Source of the DNA: Syntrophales bacterium
GTDB taxonomy: Bacteria; Desulfobacterota; Syntrophia; Syntrophales; UBA2210
Direction of reading: 5' to 3'
Assembly: GCA_023230565.1 (NCBI GenBank)
Contig: JALNXD010000005.1
Span: 1-64,000 of the forward strand
DNA: 64,000 nucleotides
A model generated the notes under the pieces. It searched no databases. It was given only the letters and a program-made list of their open reading frames with translations, and was not told the DNA's origin. The stretch's first letter is position 1; the number at the start of each line of letters is the position of its first letter. This document shows, one piece after another, positions 36,087-45,385 of this stretch. The translations under genes were made by a program, and so were the position numbers.

Positions 36087-37610
36087 TCATTGTACTTGTT
36101 TGACGAGCTCTCTTTTCAATACTTTACCGGAGGCATTTCGCGGAAGATTTTCCGTAAAAATGAACTTCCTCGGTATCTTGTATTTCGCCAGATTTTCCTT
36201 GCAGTACGCCAGAACTTCATCTTCAGACATTTGGCTTGCAGGTGTGAGAACGATGAAGGCATTTACGGTTTCACCCCATTTTTCATCAGGCGTTCCGACC
36301 ACAGCTGCTTCGGCAATTTTCTGATTGAGAAGAAGCACTTCTTCAATTTCTCTGGGATATATGTTTTCACCCCCGCTTATTATCATATCTATTTTGCGAT
36401 CCACCAGGTATAAATAATGTTCATCATCCCAGCGACCCATATCTCCAGTGTGCAGCCAGCCATTCCGTATCGTTTTGGCTGTCGCTTCCGGCTTGTTATA
36501 ATAGGAACTGATGCATTGAGCGCTTGAAACCGCAACCTCACCAACTTCACCAGCCGGAACATCATTATCATCATCGTCGACAAGCCTTATGTTTACACCA
36601 AATATAACCTGGCCGACACAATTTACTTTCCGACGCTGATCTGCATGCCGTAAATTGGTTATGGCGCCTGCTTCGGTAGAACCATAATATTCATTGAGAT
36701 CGGCATTTGGAAATGAATGCAATATTTTCAGCTTTGTTGAATCCGGAAGAGGTGCGCCGACTGAAATAAGAACCCTTAATGATGACAGATCATAGTGATC
36801 TATTTCCGGATAGGTTGCGGCAGATTCCCACATTGTGGGAACCATGAACACAGTGGTGATTTTTTCTTTCTGAAAATTATCGAGTACTCCTTTAATGTCA
36901 AAATGTTTCATGATGACCACACTTCCGCCCATCAATAGGTGACTAACCGAAATATGAAGAGCAGCTGAGTGAAACGCCGGGCCCACACAAAGGAAAATAT
37001 CAGCATAATTAAGCTTCCATTCAGTCAGCCCTGCCACAGTACTCGCATGCATTCTATTAGTGAACACGGCACCTTTGGGAAATCCTGTGGTGCCGGATGT
37101 GTAAATCAGGGATACCGGATCGTTTTCACGTATTGTATGGTGCGGCAGATCCTTGGAACTGTCAGCCAGAAAATTTTCATAATCGACTGCATAATCGGGA
37201 CATTTTTTTTCAAATCCGACATGAATAAACAGTTTCACTTTATCAAGACTTGATTTGATACTTTCCACGGCATCCTGAAAATCTTCCGTAAAAATGAAGG
37301 CAACAGTATCGGAATCATCAAGAATATAGATCAATTCTCTGCCGACAAGGCGGAAATTGATCGGTACCATGACCGCTCCGATTTTGCAGCAAGCGACATA
37401 TAATTCAAAAAAATGCTGGCAGTTATATGCCAGTATTGAAACTTTATCACCTTTCATCACGCCCTGTTTCAAAAGTGCGTTGGCAAGCTGATTTGTTCTG
37501 TCCCTCCACTGCATGTAGGTAAAACGCCGGCCCTCGAAGGTTAAGGCAATTTTATCGGGTTCGTTCCATGCCATACGTTCCTGCTCTTGTCCTAAGCTCG
37601 TTAACTCCAT
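36087..37610 (-). CDS. AMP-forming acyl-CoA ligase, FadD-like
   Basis: 507 residues, second ANL-type ligase of the region. Motifs: YTSGTTGFPKG, YYGSTEAG, GWLHTGDMG, the hinge VDRKIDMIISGGENIYPREIE and the C-terminal PRNASGKVLKREL with the catalytic lysine. The length and ending are typical of medium/long-chain or aromatic acyl-CoA ligases. AAAGGAG precedes the ATG. Its leader runs back to a promoter at 37855-37882 and contains a terminator-like hairpin (37635-37656), so expression may be set by attenuation. It is convergent with the CaiC-like ligase and not close to it in sequence. Confidence 0.88.
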   Translation of the reverse strand: MELTSLGQEQERMAWNEPDKIALTFEGRRFTYMQWRDRTNQLANALLKQGVMKGDKVSILAYNCQHFFELYVACCKIGAVMVPINFRLVGRELIYILDDSDTVAFIFTEDFQDAVESIKSSLDKVKLFIHVGFEKKCPDYAVDYENFLADSSKDLPHHTIRENDPVSLIYTSGTTGFPKGAVFTNRMHASTVAGLTEWKLNYADIFLCVGPAFHSAALHISVSHLLMGGSVVIMKHFDIKGVLDNFQKEKITTVFMVPTMWESAATYPEIDHYDLSSLRVLISVGAPLPDSTKLKILHSFPNADLNEYYGSTEAGAITNLRHADQRRKVNCVGQVIFGVNIRLVDDDDNDVPAGEVGEVAVSSAQCISSYYNKPEATAKTIRNGWLHTGDMGRWDDEHYLYLVDRKIDMIISGGENIYPREIEEVLLLNQKIAEAAVVGTPDEKWGETVNAFIVLTPASQMSEDEVLAYCKENLAKYKIPRKFIFTENLPRNASGKVLKRELVKQVQ

Positions 37611-37634
37611 CCTTTATCTCCTTTTATGATTTGC

Positions 37635-37656
37635 AAAAAGACTTGTCGCGCAAGTC
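37635..37656 (-). terminator. Terminator or attenuator ahead of the FadD-like gene
   Basis: On the minus strand GACTTG pairs with CAAGTC over a five-base loop and is followed at once by TTTTT. It stands about 25 bases upstream of the ligase ATG and just behind the stop of the small frame 37655-37843. The stem is only 6 bp, so its strength is moderate. Confidence 0.5.
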
Positions 37657-37843
37657 ATTCAGTTTTTTCACGAATGCAGTTCGGATAATTGCAGTCTTGT
37701 AAAATAAATAATTCCACTGAAATATCAAATTTATACAATACAATCACCTGTCGAGGTTTTTCGGAGTCATCCAACTTTATTTTACTCAAAGCAGGTTGTT
37801 CATGTCCGGTGTTGCAATTCCACTCTTCAGCAAATGATGCCAA
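37655..37843 (-). CDS. Possible small ORF, 62 residues
   Basis: Not recognised. A frame from TTG at 37843 to TGA, lying exactly between a promoter (37855-37882) and a terminator-like hairpin (37635-37656). The C-terminal part (RQVIVLYKFDISVELFILQDC) alternates hydrophobic and charged residues like a real protein and contains the pair CNYPNC. No SD is seen, and the start would be nearly leaderless. It may equally be an untranslated leader of the ligase mRNA. Confidence 0.25.
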   Translation of the reverse strand: MASFAEEWNCNTGHEQPALSKIKLDDSEKPRQVIVLYKFDISVELFILQDCNYPNCIREKTE

Positions 37844-37854
37844 ACGGGTAAGGA

Positions 37855-37882
37855 ACTATATGAAGAGGCTGACAGTTGTCAA
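37855..37882 (-). promoter_or_regulatory. Predicted sigma70 promoter on the minus strand
   Basis: TTGACA (37877-37882), 16-base spacer, TATAGT (37855-37860). The -35 box lies within the palindromic TGACAGTTGTCA, a possible repressor site. It would drive the FadD-like gene with a 240-base leader. Confidence 0.5.
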
Positions 37883-38263
37883 GAAATTTAAATCTCACTC
37901 CGCCTCATGCCTGATGATCGTATAGGAGTTCAGGGGAGGCTTTTTCAAATTGGAAACCATGAATCATAATGTGCTGTCCATATTTTAACTGTCATCTTGA
38001 CAGGGAGTCTATTCGATGCTAATCGGGAACCTGCTTACACGCAATGAAATAATTACGAAATTGGATATTTTCAGCGGCGGTTTTTTTATGAAACGGAAGG
38101 TCGCGTTCCAGTAATTATATGAGATGAGGTTTTTCAGAGGTTGATGGATTTGCTTCGTATCGATGTACTTGCTCATGCGCTTCCCGTAACTCCCTCATGC
38201 GCATTTCACCATTATTTCAAATAGTTTTGAAAAAATTATATATGTAAAAAGGATCGTACCAAA
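37883..38263. other. Divergent intergenic region ahead of the ABC importer
   Basis: About 380 bases with no supported gene. AAAAGGA stands before the ATG of the binding-protein gene; TATATAT a few bases further upstream could be a -10 box, but no convincing -35 was found. Confidence 0.5.
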
Positions 38264-39856
38264 ATGATAAAGGATACAAGAAAAATACTATTATTTCTAA
38301 TTTCATTTCTATTTCTTCTTATCTCGTGCCTGCCGTTTCATAGCGCATGGGGCGGGGAGGAGCTGCGAATCGCAGACAGTGCAGGAGATTGGGGGTACCC
38401 CAATCCATTCAGACATTATCCAAGAGGCCCCGGGTATGTACGCATGAGTTTTATTTTTGATACACTGATCTGGAAGAATAATAATGGCTTTATCCCCGCA
38501 CTTGCTGAGTCTTGGAATTACAATCCTTCAGATATGACATTTACTTTTCATCTCAATTCAAACGCGAAGTGGCACGACGGAAAACCTGTCACGGGGGAAG
38601 ATGTTGCTTTCACGGTGGAGTATTTCCGAACGCATCCATATCGCTTTATAAAAATAGCCGATATAGAAGACGTGCAACCGGAAGACGGCAACACTGTAGT
38701 ATTCAGGCTTTCTACCCCGTATGCGCCTTTTTTATCGATAATAGGCGCGAGTATGCCTATATTGCCAAAGCATATCTGGGAAACTGTTGAAAAACCCGAG
38801 GTGTACGATGATCCCAAAGCATTTGTAGGCAGTGGCCCGTATCTTTTCGGAGATTTTGATAAGACAAAGGGGACTTACCTGTACCGGGCTTTTGTCGACT
38901 ACTATCTCGGGTGTCCAAAAGTGGACAGACTGATTTATATACGTTCGGCCAACCCTCTGCTTTCTTTGACTTCCGGAGAGGCCGATCTGGCCAACATACG
39001 GCCTGAAATGGCAAAACACCTGGCAAAGAAAGGTATGACGGTGATCAGCGACGAACATGGATGGGTTAAAAAGCTTATGGTAAATCATAAAAAGTGGCCT
39101 CTGAGTGAAACTCGATTTCGCAAAGCTCTTGCCTATGCCATAAATCAAAGCGAGATAATCGAAAAAAGCCACAGAGGATTTGCTTCACCTGCATCATACG
39201 GCTTGCTTTCAGTGGATCACGAAATGTACAACCCTGCTGTCCCGACATATCCCTATAATCCAGCCAAAAGTATTCAACTTTTAGAATCCCTCGGTTTTAC
39301 AAAAAATCAATCAGGGATGTTTCAAAAAAACGGCAAAGAATTAAAGCTGGAACTGCTTTGTTCCACTATCACTGCTGCCGGTGAAAACGTTGCTGACAGA
39401 GATGGAGAAGTAATAAAAAATCAGTTGCAACATATTGGAATTGAAATTGAACTCATTCACATGGAACGAACGACGGCAGATGTGCACATAAAAAAGTGGG
39501 ATTTTGATCTGGCCCTTTCCGGACATGGAGGAATCACCGGAGATCCTGTTATCATGAACCAGATGATTTTATCCTCCTATGGAGGTGGATCCGTAAACAG
39601 CTCCCGATATGATGAAAATCGGCAATTGAATGAGATCCTGGAAAAATCAGTATCCGAAATGGATCATAAAAAAAGAACAGAGCTCGTGTATGAAGCCCAG
39701 ATGATTTATGCGACTGAATTGCCTTCAATTGCATTGTACTACCCGCATGCCTTTTCCGCCTATAATCCGGAAAAGAGCGTACACTGGTTTTATACAAAGG
39801 GCGGTATGGCAACGGGAATACCTATTTCTCAAAATAAAACCGCATTGATACGATAG
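38264..39856 (+). CDS. ABC importer substrate-binding lipoprotein, family 5
   Basis: 530 residues of the SBP_bac_5 (peptide/nickel/opine) family. The N-terminus is a signal peptide with a lipobox LISC, so C22 is probably lipidated. Typical segments are FIFDTLIW, LAESWNYNPSDMTFTFHL, KWHDGKPVTGEDVAFTVEYF, GSGPYLF and KALAYAINQSEI. It delivers a peptide-like or other medium-sized solute to the permeases encoded next. The ligand cannot be told from sequence. First gene of a four-gene operon in the order of yejABEF. Confidence 0.92.
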   Translation: MIKDTRKILLFLISFLFLLISCLPFHSAWGGEELRIADSAGDWGYPNPFRHYPRGPGYVRMSFIFDTLIWKNNNGFIPALAESWNYNPSDMTFTFHLNSNAKWHDGKPVTGEDVAFTVEYFRTHPYRFIKIADIEDVQPEDGNTVVFRLSTPYAPFLSIIGASMPILPKHIWETVEKPEVYDDPKAFVGSGPYLFGDFDKTKGTYLYRAFVDYYLGCPKVDRLIYIRSANPLLSLTSGEADLANIRPEMAKHLAKKGMTVISDEHGWVKKLMVNHKKWPLSETRFRKALAYAINQSEIIEKSHRGFASPASYGLLSVDHEMYNPAVPTYPYNPAKSIQLLESLGFTKNQSGMFQKNGKELKLELLCSTITAAGENVADRDGEVIKNQLQHIGIEIELIHMERTTADVHIKKWDFDLALSGHGGITGDPVIMNQMILSSYGGGSVNSSRYDENRQLNEILEKSVSEMDHKKRTELVYEAQMIYATELPSIALYYPHAFSAYNPEKSVHWFYTKGGMATGIPISQNKTALIR

Positions 39857-39880
39857 CGGGAAGAGAAGTGTCCATTTGTA

Positions 39881-40909
39881 TTGAAAAGAAACTGGCAAAA
39901 TACATCAATAAAAATGAAAATGGAAGGTAAGGAATTAAGAATAAAGACTTTTTTATCTCATAATACACGCAGGATAATGACATATCTGATTGCAGCCTTT
40001 CTTCTCATTCTGCTTGGCTATTATCTTCCCCGCGTGCTGCCAGGCGATTATGTGACGGCAATGTATTCACAGTCCCAGGCGATTATTACCGAGGAGGAGG
40101 AAGCCTGGTTGAAGGCCGAGTATGCAGATAAGGAGAGCTTCTGCGAATATATCATTGCTCTTGTGACGCTGGATTGGGGTTATTCTTTAGTTTTTTCGGA
40201 GCCTGTTTCAGATCTTATTTTTTCGGCGCTTCCCTGGACCTTGTTTCTGTTAGGGAGCGCTCATCTGCTTGCGATGATAATCGGATTTATTGCAGGCGTT
40301 GAAGCAGCGTGGAGGCGGGGTCCTCTCGAAAAGCTCTCTGTCGGGTTGATGACTTTTCTTGAAGGTGCTCCTGAAATTGCGACGGGCATTCTGCTGCTTT
40401 TTATTTTCGCTCTTGTGCTGGGATGGTTTCCCGCAGCCGGAGGAGAAACAGCATACGCCGGATATGGAATGTTCAGATGGGGACTAGATGTTTTGTATCA
40501 TACAATACTGCCCTTTATTACTCTTTTTTTCGCCTATTTGCCTGGTAATTTTCTTCTCGCAAGAGGCTCAATGATAGTTATCCTAAAATCGCCATTTTTG
40601 AAAACCGCCTATGCAAAAGGCCTCCCTTCATTAAGAGTGCGGTACGGTCATGGGGCGCGCAACGCTCTGTTGCCTGTTGTTACCCGTTTTGGTCTGAGGT
40701 TTTCATTCATGCTCACCGGGGCTTTAGTGGTCGAAACTATTTTTTCATATCCCGGTTTGGGCACCTTGCTTTTCAAATCGATCGCACTCAGGGATCTTCC
40801 TTTGATACAGGCTATTGTCCTGTTTTCCTCTTTGCTTGTTCTTACTGTCAACATAGCCCTTGAAATATGCTACAGATTCCTGGATCCACGGGTGAGAAAT
40901 GAAACATAA
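39881..40909 (+). CDS. ABC importer permease, DppB/YejB type
   Basis: About 342 residues with six hydrophobic helices and the BPD_transp_1 coupling loop AYAKGLPSLRVRYGHGARNALLPV in the C-terminal third (EAA motif). The first periplasmic loop contains LPGDYVTAMY, the usual DppB signature. The start is uncertain: TTG 39881 and ATG 39914 both lack a good SD. It overlaps the next permease gene by eleven bases. Confidence 0.9.
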   Translation: MKRNWQNTSIKMKMEGKELRIKTFLSHNTRRIMTYLIAAFLLILLGYYLPRVLPGDYVTAMYSQSQAIITEEEEAWLKAEYADKESFCEYIIALVTLDWGYSLVFSEPVSDLIFSALPWTLFLLGSAHLLAMIIGFIAGVEAAWRRGPLEKLSVGLMTFLEGAPEIATGILLLFIFALVLGWFPAAGGETAYAGYGMFRWGLDVLYHTILPFITLFFAYLPGNFLLARGSMIVILKSPFLKTAYAKGLPSLRVRYGHGARNALLPVVTRFGLRFSFMLTGALVVETIFSYPGLGTLLFKSIALRDLPLIQAIVLFSSLLVLTVNIALEICYRFLDPRVRNET

Positions 40910-41735
40910 TATCTTCAATGTGCTTATAATCAACAGGTGGTTCGTTTTTGGAATTATACTGGCCGTTCTTTTGGTTATCGTATTTACGGCAGGTGCCTGG
41001 TTTTCCCGGTATGATCCATATAATGCCTCATTCAGTCCGCTCAGTCCGCCATCAGCCCGGCACTGGCTAGGGGTAAACGATGGAGGCATGGATATATTTT
41101 CAGAGTTGATGTACGCAGTCAGAAATACAGTTTTGTTTGGGGTTCTTTCTGCTGCGGCCGCCCTTGCACTCGGAATATTCGCAGGATTGACAGCTGCCTG
41201 GAAAGGTGGATTGACAGGAAATATTTTGATGCGGTTGTCCGAGGTCATAATGTCTGTTCCACCGGTAATGATCATGATTATAGTCGCATCGTTTATGCGA
41301 CCTTCTGCTGTTACGCTTGCCTTTACGCTTTCTCTTGTTTCCTGGCCTACGACAGCAAAAGCGATCCGGTCTCAGGCGCTCGCTTTGCGGGAAAGAATGC
41401 ATGTAAGGGCCGCAAGAGATATGGGGGGGACCAGCAGCTATATAATAGTACGACATCTTTTACCGGAATTATTCCCGCTGTATTTAATCGGTTTCATCGC
41501 CAAATTACGCATGGCGGTCTTCATGGAGGCATCTTTGGCGTTTCTGGGGCTTTTCGATCCTGCAAGAAAGTCAATCGGTTCAATGATTCGCTACGCGCTG
41601 CAGTATTATTATCTGGACGTATGGCTGAATTGGCTTATTCCGCCTGTTGTATGTTTCAGTCTGATCATTATGAGCATTACGTTTCTCGCGATAAGTCTTG
41701 AGGAAGTATTTGATCCAAGGCTCAAGGAAATTTGA
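40899..41735 (+). CDS. ABC importer permease, DppC/YejE type
   Basis: 278 residues with the N-terminal helix typical of DppC, the SPPSARHWLGVNDGGMDIFSEL loop in a DppC-like form and the EAA-type coupling loop RAARDMGGTSSYIIVRHLLPELFP. It pairs with the preceding permease to form the membrane channel. The fused ATPase gene begins one base after the stop codon. Confidence 0.92.
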   Translation: MKHNIFNVLIINRWFVFGIILAVLLVIVFTAGAWFSRYDPYNASFSPLSPPSARHWLGVNDGGMDIFSELMYAVRNTVLFGVLSAAAALALGIFAGLTAAWKGGLTGNILMRLSEVIMSVPPVMIMIIVASFMRPSAVTLAFTLSLVSWPTTAKAIRSQALALRERMHVRAARDMGGTSSYIIVRHLLPELFPLYLIGFIAKLRMAVFMEASLAFLGLFDPARKSIGSMIRYALQYYYLDVWLNWLIPPVVCFSLIIMSITFLAISLEEVFDPRLKEI

Positions 41736-41736
41736 A

Positions 41737-43752
41737 ATGGTTGAAATAGAGAATTACTCTGCAGTTTATCAAGACGGAAATCACTCTCTTCTGGCACTGG
41801 ATAGAGTTACTTTTTCTTTAAATGAAGGGTATATTACAGTGCTTATAGGGGAATCCGGATCGGGAAAAACAACGATGGCAAATGCAATAATGGGGCTTCT
41901 TCCAAAAAATACGGTCACCGAAGGCAGCATACGGCTGAACGGTGATGAACTTACGCACCTGGATGACGATTCCTACCGCAAATTACGATGGCGTACAATG
42001 GCAATGGTATTTCAAAATAGTGCAGCTGTTCTCAATCCAGTGCAGCGTATCGTAAATCAGGTAGCAGAACCCTTAATATACCATTTAGGTATCAAAAAAG
42101 AAGAAGCCCTTCAAATAACCGAAAAAAAACTTGCCCACATGTCTATTTCTTCAGATGAAATGTTTCGTTATCCTCATGAATTAAGCGGCGGCCAGATTCA
42201 GAGAACACTCTTTGCAATGGCACTTATTCTCAATCCACGGGTGCTGATCCTGGATGAACCGACTTCCGCTATGGATGCGGCTCTAAAAGCATTTATGATT
42301 TCTTTACTAAAAGAGCTTAAGTCGAAAGGAACGGCAATTCTGCTCATAACTCATGATCTTGATCTTGCGGTAAAAACGGCCGACGAGGCGATAATGTTGT
42401 ATCTCGGCCAAATAATGGAGGTTCTGCCGGCTCGCGATCTTATGCAAACCCTCTTCCATCCTTGTACAGTTGCGATGTGCCGCTCTTTTCCGACAATGGA
42501 TGCAGTAAGGGATCTGGGAGGTATGCGTGGTGACGCGTTTTATCGTTATACACATGTTCACAGGCTTAGCGACGGAAAAACGGAGCCGCATGTGCATATT
42601 GCTGCAGGAGCGGATAGAGAGGGCGGACATGCACCTATACTTGGATGTCTGTTCCGGCCTCGCTGCACACAAGCGGTGGAGGAATGCGGAAGAACATCAA
42701 TTCAGCTTACTCAGGCCGGAACGCATAAAGTGCGGTGTGTGCGGGGGGGGATTGTCGATCTTCTTCAATTGAAACAGATTAAAAAGGCGTACGGCAGGAT
42801 TACGGCGGTCGATAATGCCAGTGTATCGCTTCGTGCAGGTGAGATTCTTACAATCGTAGGTGAAACAGGATCAGGAAAAACAACACTTGCGATGATAGCC
42901 GCCGGTGCCATTGAGCAAGACTCAGGGATGAGAACATTTAAAGATCGCACTATTGATGAATGGATTAAAAACGAGCGTTTCTCCTTTGCATCCGAAGTTG
43001 GGATTATCTATCAAAATCCGGCTGAATCGGTCAGCCATCGCTTTACTGTCTATGATATTGTGGCGGAACCGCTGCATATTCAAAATAAGTCTTCAGGCGC
43101 AGCAGCCAGTAAAAAAAGAAGCGGGACACAAAATGAAGAAGAAAGAAAAAAAGTGCTCAATGCATTGACTGATGTTCATCTGCCGGTTGAGCCCGATTTT
43201 CTCATGCGTCACCCTCATGAACTAAATATGGGCGCCATTCAGCGTTTATGCATTGCCCGTGCGTTAGTACATGATCCCGTGCTTATCGTGGCCGATGAAC
43301 CGACAAGCGCGCTGGATCCCAGTGTGCAGGCCAAAGTAATAAAATTACTTTTAAATCTTCAGATTGAAAAAGGATTGACCATTATTTTTGTAACCCATGA
43401 CATCGGTGTTGCACGGAAGATAAGCGATCGCATATGTGTGATGCTCGCAGGACGGATAGTAGAAATTGGTCCTGCTTCAAAAATAATCAATGAACCCCGT
43501 CATCCGTATACGGAGCTTCTTATTGATAGTGCACGAGGAGAATTAATTCACTTTGAATCACCGAAAAGTGAGCAATCGGTAAGTCCGGACGGCTGCCCTT
43601 TTGCGAATAGATGCAGCCGGCGTGTTGGTAAATGTCTCGAGATGAATCCGCCGTGCAGTAATGTGCAAGGACAATCACATTTATTCTGGTGTTTCAATCC
43701 GGTAGTCCTTTTTTCATACGACAAAAAAATGAGAACTGACGGGGAGAAATAA
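41737..43752 (+). CDS. ABC importer ATPase with two fused nucleotide-binding domains
   Basis: 671 residues from the ATG at 41737 (AAGGA eight bases ahead). NBD1: Walker A GESGSGKTT (38-46), signature LSGGQ (149-153), Walker B LILDEP, H206. NBD2: Walker A GETGSGKTT (374-382), Walker B LIVADEP, H554, but the signature reads LNMGA (496-500) instead of LSGGQ. Each half ends in a cysteine-bearing oligopeptide-transporter tail (CLFRPRC and CPFANRC). It is equivalent to DppD-DppF or YejF. The altered second signature makes one of the two ATP sites degenerate, as in some asymmetric transporters. Confidence 0.92.
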   Translation: MVEIENYSAVYQDGNHSLLALDRVTFSLNEGYITVLIGESGSGKTTMANAIMGLLPKNTVTEGSIRLNGDELTHLDDDSYRKLRWRTMAMVFQNSAAVLNPVQRIVNQVAEPLIYHLGIKKEEALQITEKKLAHMSISSDEMFRYPHELSGGQIQRTLFAMALILNPRVLILDEPTSAMDAALKAFMISLLKELKSKGTAILLITHDLDLAVKTADEAIMLYLGQIMEVLPARDLMQTLFHPCTVAMCRSFPTMDAVRDLGGMRGDAFYRYTHVHRLSDGKTEPHVHIAAGADREGGHAPILGCLFRPRCTQAVEECGRTSIQLTQAGTHKVRCVRGGIVDLLQLKQIKKAYGRITAVDNASVSLRAGEILTIVGETGSGKTTLAMIAAGAIEQDSGMRTFKDRTIDEWIKNERFSFASEVGIIYQNPAESVSHRFTVYDIVAEPLHIQNKSSGAAASKKRSGTQNEEERKKVLNALTDVHLPVEPDFLMRHPHELNMGAIQRLCIARALVHDPVLIVADEPTSALDPSVQAKVIKLLLNLQIEKGLTIIFVTHDIGVARKISDRICVMLAGRIVEIGPASKIINEPRHPYTELLIDSARGELIHFESPKSEQSVSPDGCPFANRCSRRVGKCLEMNPPCSNVQGQSHLFWCFNPVVLFSYDKKMRTDGEK

Positions 43753-43974
43753 AAATCTTGTCAGGAACTTGTAGTGTGCTACTGTCTGAAATAATTTTTT
43801 TGTAAAAAACTTCTTTATGCCCTAAGTAAAAAATGCATGAGCTTTTTCATCACTTACTTAAAGCCGGTTACACATTCTTTGTCATCGGGTACTGTCTTCG
43901 GTATCTGAAAATCAAGAATTTCTAGTAATTGAGGATAATATCTAAAGAAATGAAGGAATCAATAAAGGAATATC

Positions 43975-44616
43975 ATGCTATTTACTTGCCCTGAATGTGG
44001 TCGGATCAGCGATATCGGCCCAATAAAATTTAAAAAACCTCTGGTGCATGCTAAATGCAAGTATTGTGGTGCCGGAGAAATGCTTAAAATCGGGACAACA
44101 TCCGACGGTTTCGAAAAGGATTTAATTTCTTATCAGGCATATTCCGATGAAAATTTGAATGCCACATACGATTCTGAACGCATGGCAGAGGATGGCCCCA
44201 TTTATGAAAATTATGGCGATGCGTCTTCAACAGCAGAAAATTCGAGGAGAAAGATTTTTAAAATTGCTGCCGTTTTTGCCGTGTTTGCGTTTATAGCAAT
44301 GGCATTTCCTCATGCAGGAGAATTATTTTTCAGTTATAAAAGCGCGTCCGCCCTGAAAACGGCAAAAATATTTGTCATCAAAAACCCCGAAATAGCGGCT
44401 CAGACAGGTGATAACAGAAGATTGAGACTGGTTCGCAGGAGATTCGTTCAATTAACCGACGAGAAAAAAAATGCACAATTTGGGTTCCGTGTCAAGGGAA
44501 CAGCAGGAACAGCTGATGTTGTGGTCTATCTTGAAAACAAAGATGATTCATGGAAAATAATGTCGGCTTTTTATAAAGATGGTAAAGGAACGGTCCGCCG
44601 GCTTCCGGTAAAGTAA
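43975..44616 (+). CDS. Zinc-ribbon membrane protein, function unknown
   Basis: 213 residues. An N-terminal zinc ribbon is given by C5, C8, C28 and C31 (CPECG and CKYCG), then an acidic linker, one membrane helix (about 93-112) and a C-terminal domain ending GFRVKGTAGTADVVVYLEN...W.IMSAF. That ending resembles the Coa1-like domain linked to cytochrome oxidase assembly, but the match is by eye. AAAGGA precedes the ATG. It stands alone between the ABC operon and a convergent MBL gene; no clear terminator is seen at 43753-43974. Confidence 0.6.
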   Translation: MLFTCPECGRISDIGPIKFKKPLVHAKCKYCGAGEMLKIGTTSDGFEKDLISYQAYSDENLNATYDSERMAEDGPIYENYGDASSTAENSRRKIFKIAAVFAVFAFIAMAFPHAGELFFSYKSASALKTAKIFVIKNPEIAAQTGDNRRLRLVRRRFVQLTDEKKNAQFGFRVKGTAGTADVVVYLENKDDSWKIMSAFYKDGKGTVRRLPVK

Positions 44617-44693
44617 AAAAGAGAACATTACGAACAGATCAATTGCCCGCAAACATTCCGTTAGAGAATCCTTTTCCGTTTCATCTCAGGTAA

Positions 44694-45362
44694 TTATAAG
44701 TACGCGAGTACATGATCCATGATTAAGCTGAAATTCCGTTGTACGTTATTACTGCCCGTAATTAGCTCCATATGACCTGGTAAAAGATATTCTGCATCGT
44801 AGTGCGACAGTCTGGTTATGCTCTCTTTTAGAAGACGGCTGTCTCCTCCGGGGAAATCCGTTCTGCCTACGTTCTGGAAAAAAAGTACATCGCCCGAAAA
44901 AAGAGCTTTTTTCACGGGCCAGTAGAGAGCAAGAGATCCGGGTGAATGGCCCGGGACATGGACAACTTCAAAATTTTCACTGCCAAAAGTAACAGGTCCT
45001 TCTTTAAGCTGCATGTCTATAGTGATTTCGGGTGCACGGAGTCCGAACATATCATACATATTTTTACCTGTGGAATTGTAAAATTCCACTTCTTCCTTCA
45101 GCATGCATACCAGAACATTGTCCTTTCCGTTAAGGAGCTCCGATGCTTCAAAATGGTCCGGATGTGAATGAGTATTGATAACTATACGAATGTCTTCCTG
45201 CGCGATTCCATCCTCTTCCATTCTTGCCAGAAGGTCCGGGAAAAAACATGAAAGGCCCGGGTCTATCAGAGCACCTGTACTCCCGCCGATATAATAACTG
45301 TTGCAATTGTTTTCAAAAGGATTTTTCCATTCATATGCGTAAAGATCTTTTGTTACCTTCAT
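44694..45362 (-). CDS. Metallo-beta-lactamase fold hydrolase
   Basis: 222 residues, glyoxalase II-like. Metal motifs are complete: THSHPDH, PGHSPGSLALY, SGDVLF, GRTDFPGG and LPGHM. The GRTDFPGG segment is shared with YcbL/hydroxyacylglutathione hydrolase-type thioesterases. Physiological substrate unknown. Last gene of the minus-strand set pcm-yqaA-nlpD-MBL, 23 bases after the nlpD-like gene. Confidence 0.85.
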   Translation of the reverse strand: MKVTKDLYAYEWKNPFENNCNSYYIGGSTGALIDPGLSCFFPDLLARMEEDGIAQEDIRIVINTHSHPDHFEASELLNGKDNVLVCMLKEEVEFYNSTGKNMYDMFGLRAPEITIDMQLKEGPVTFGSENFEVVHVPGHSPGSLALYWPVKKALFSGDVLFFQNVGRTDFPGGDSRLLKESITRLSHYDAEYLLPGHMELITGSNNVQRNFSLIMDHVLAYL

Positions 45363-45385
45363 AATTGATGCCTCATAAATGTATT

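Noticed and set aside
37689..37925. Plus-strand 78-codon frame in the ligase-importer gap
   Set aside because: No SD and biased composition; it lies antisense to the promoter and leader described on the minus strand.
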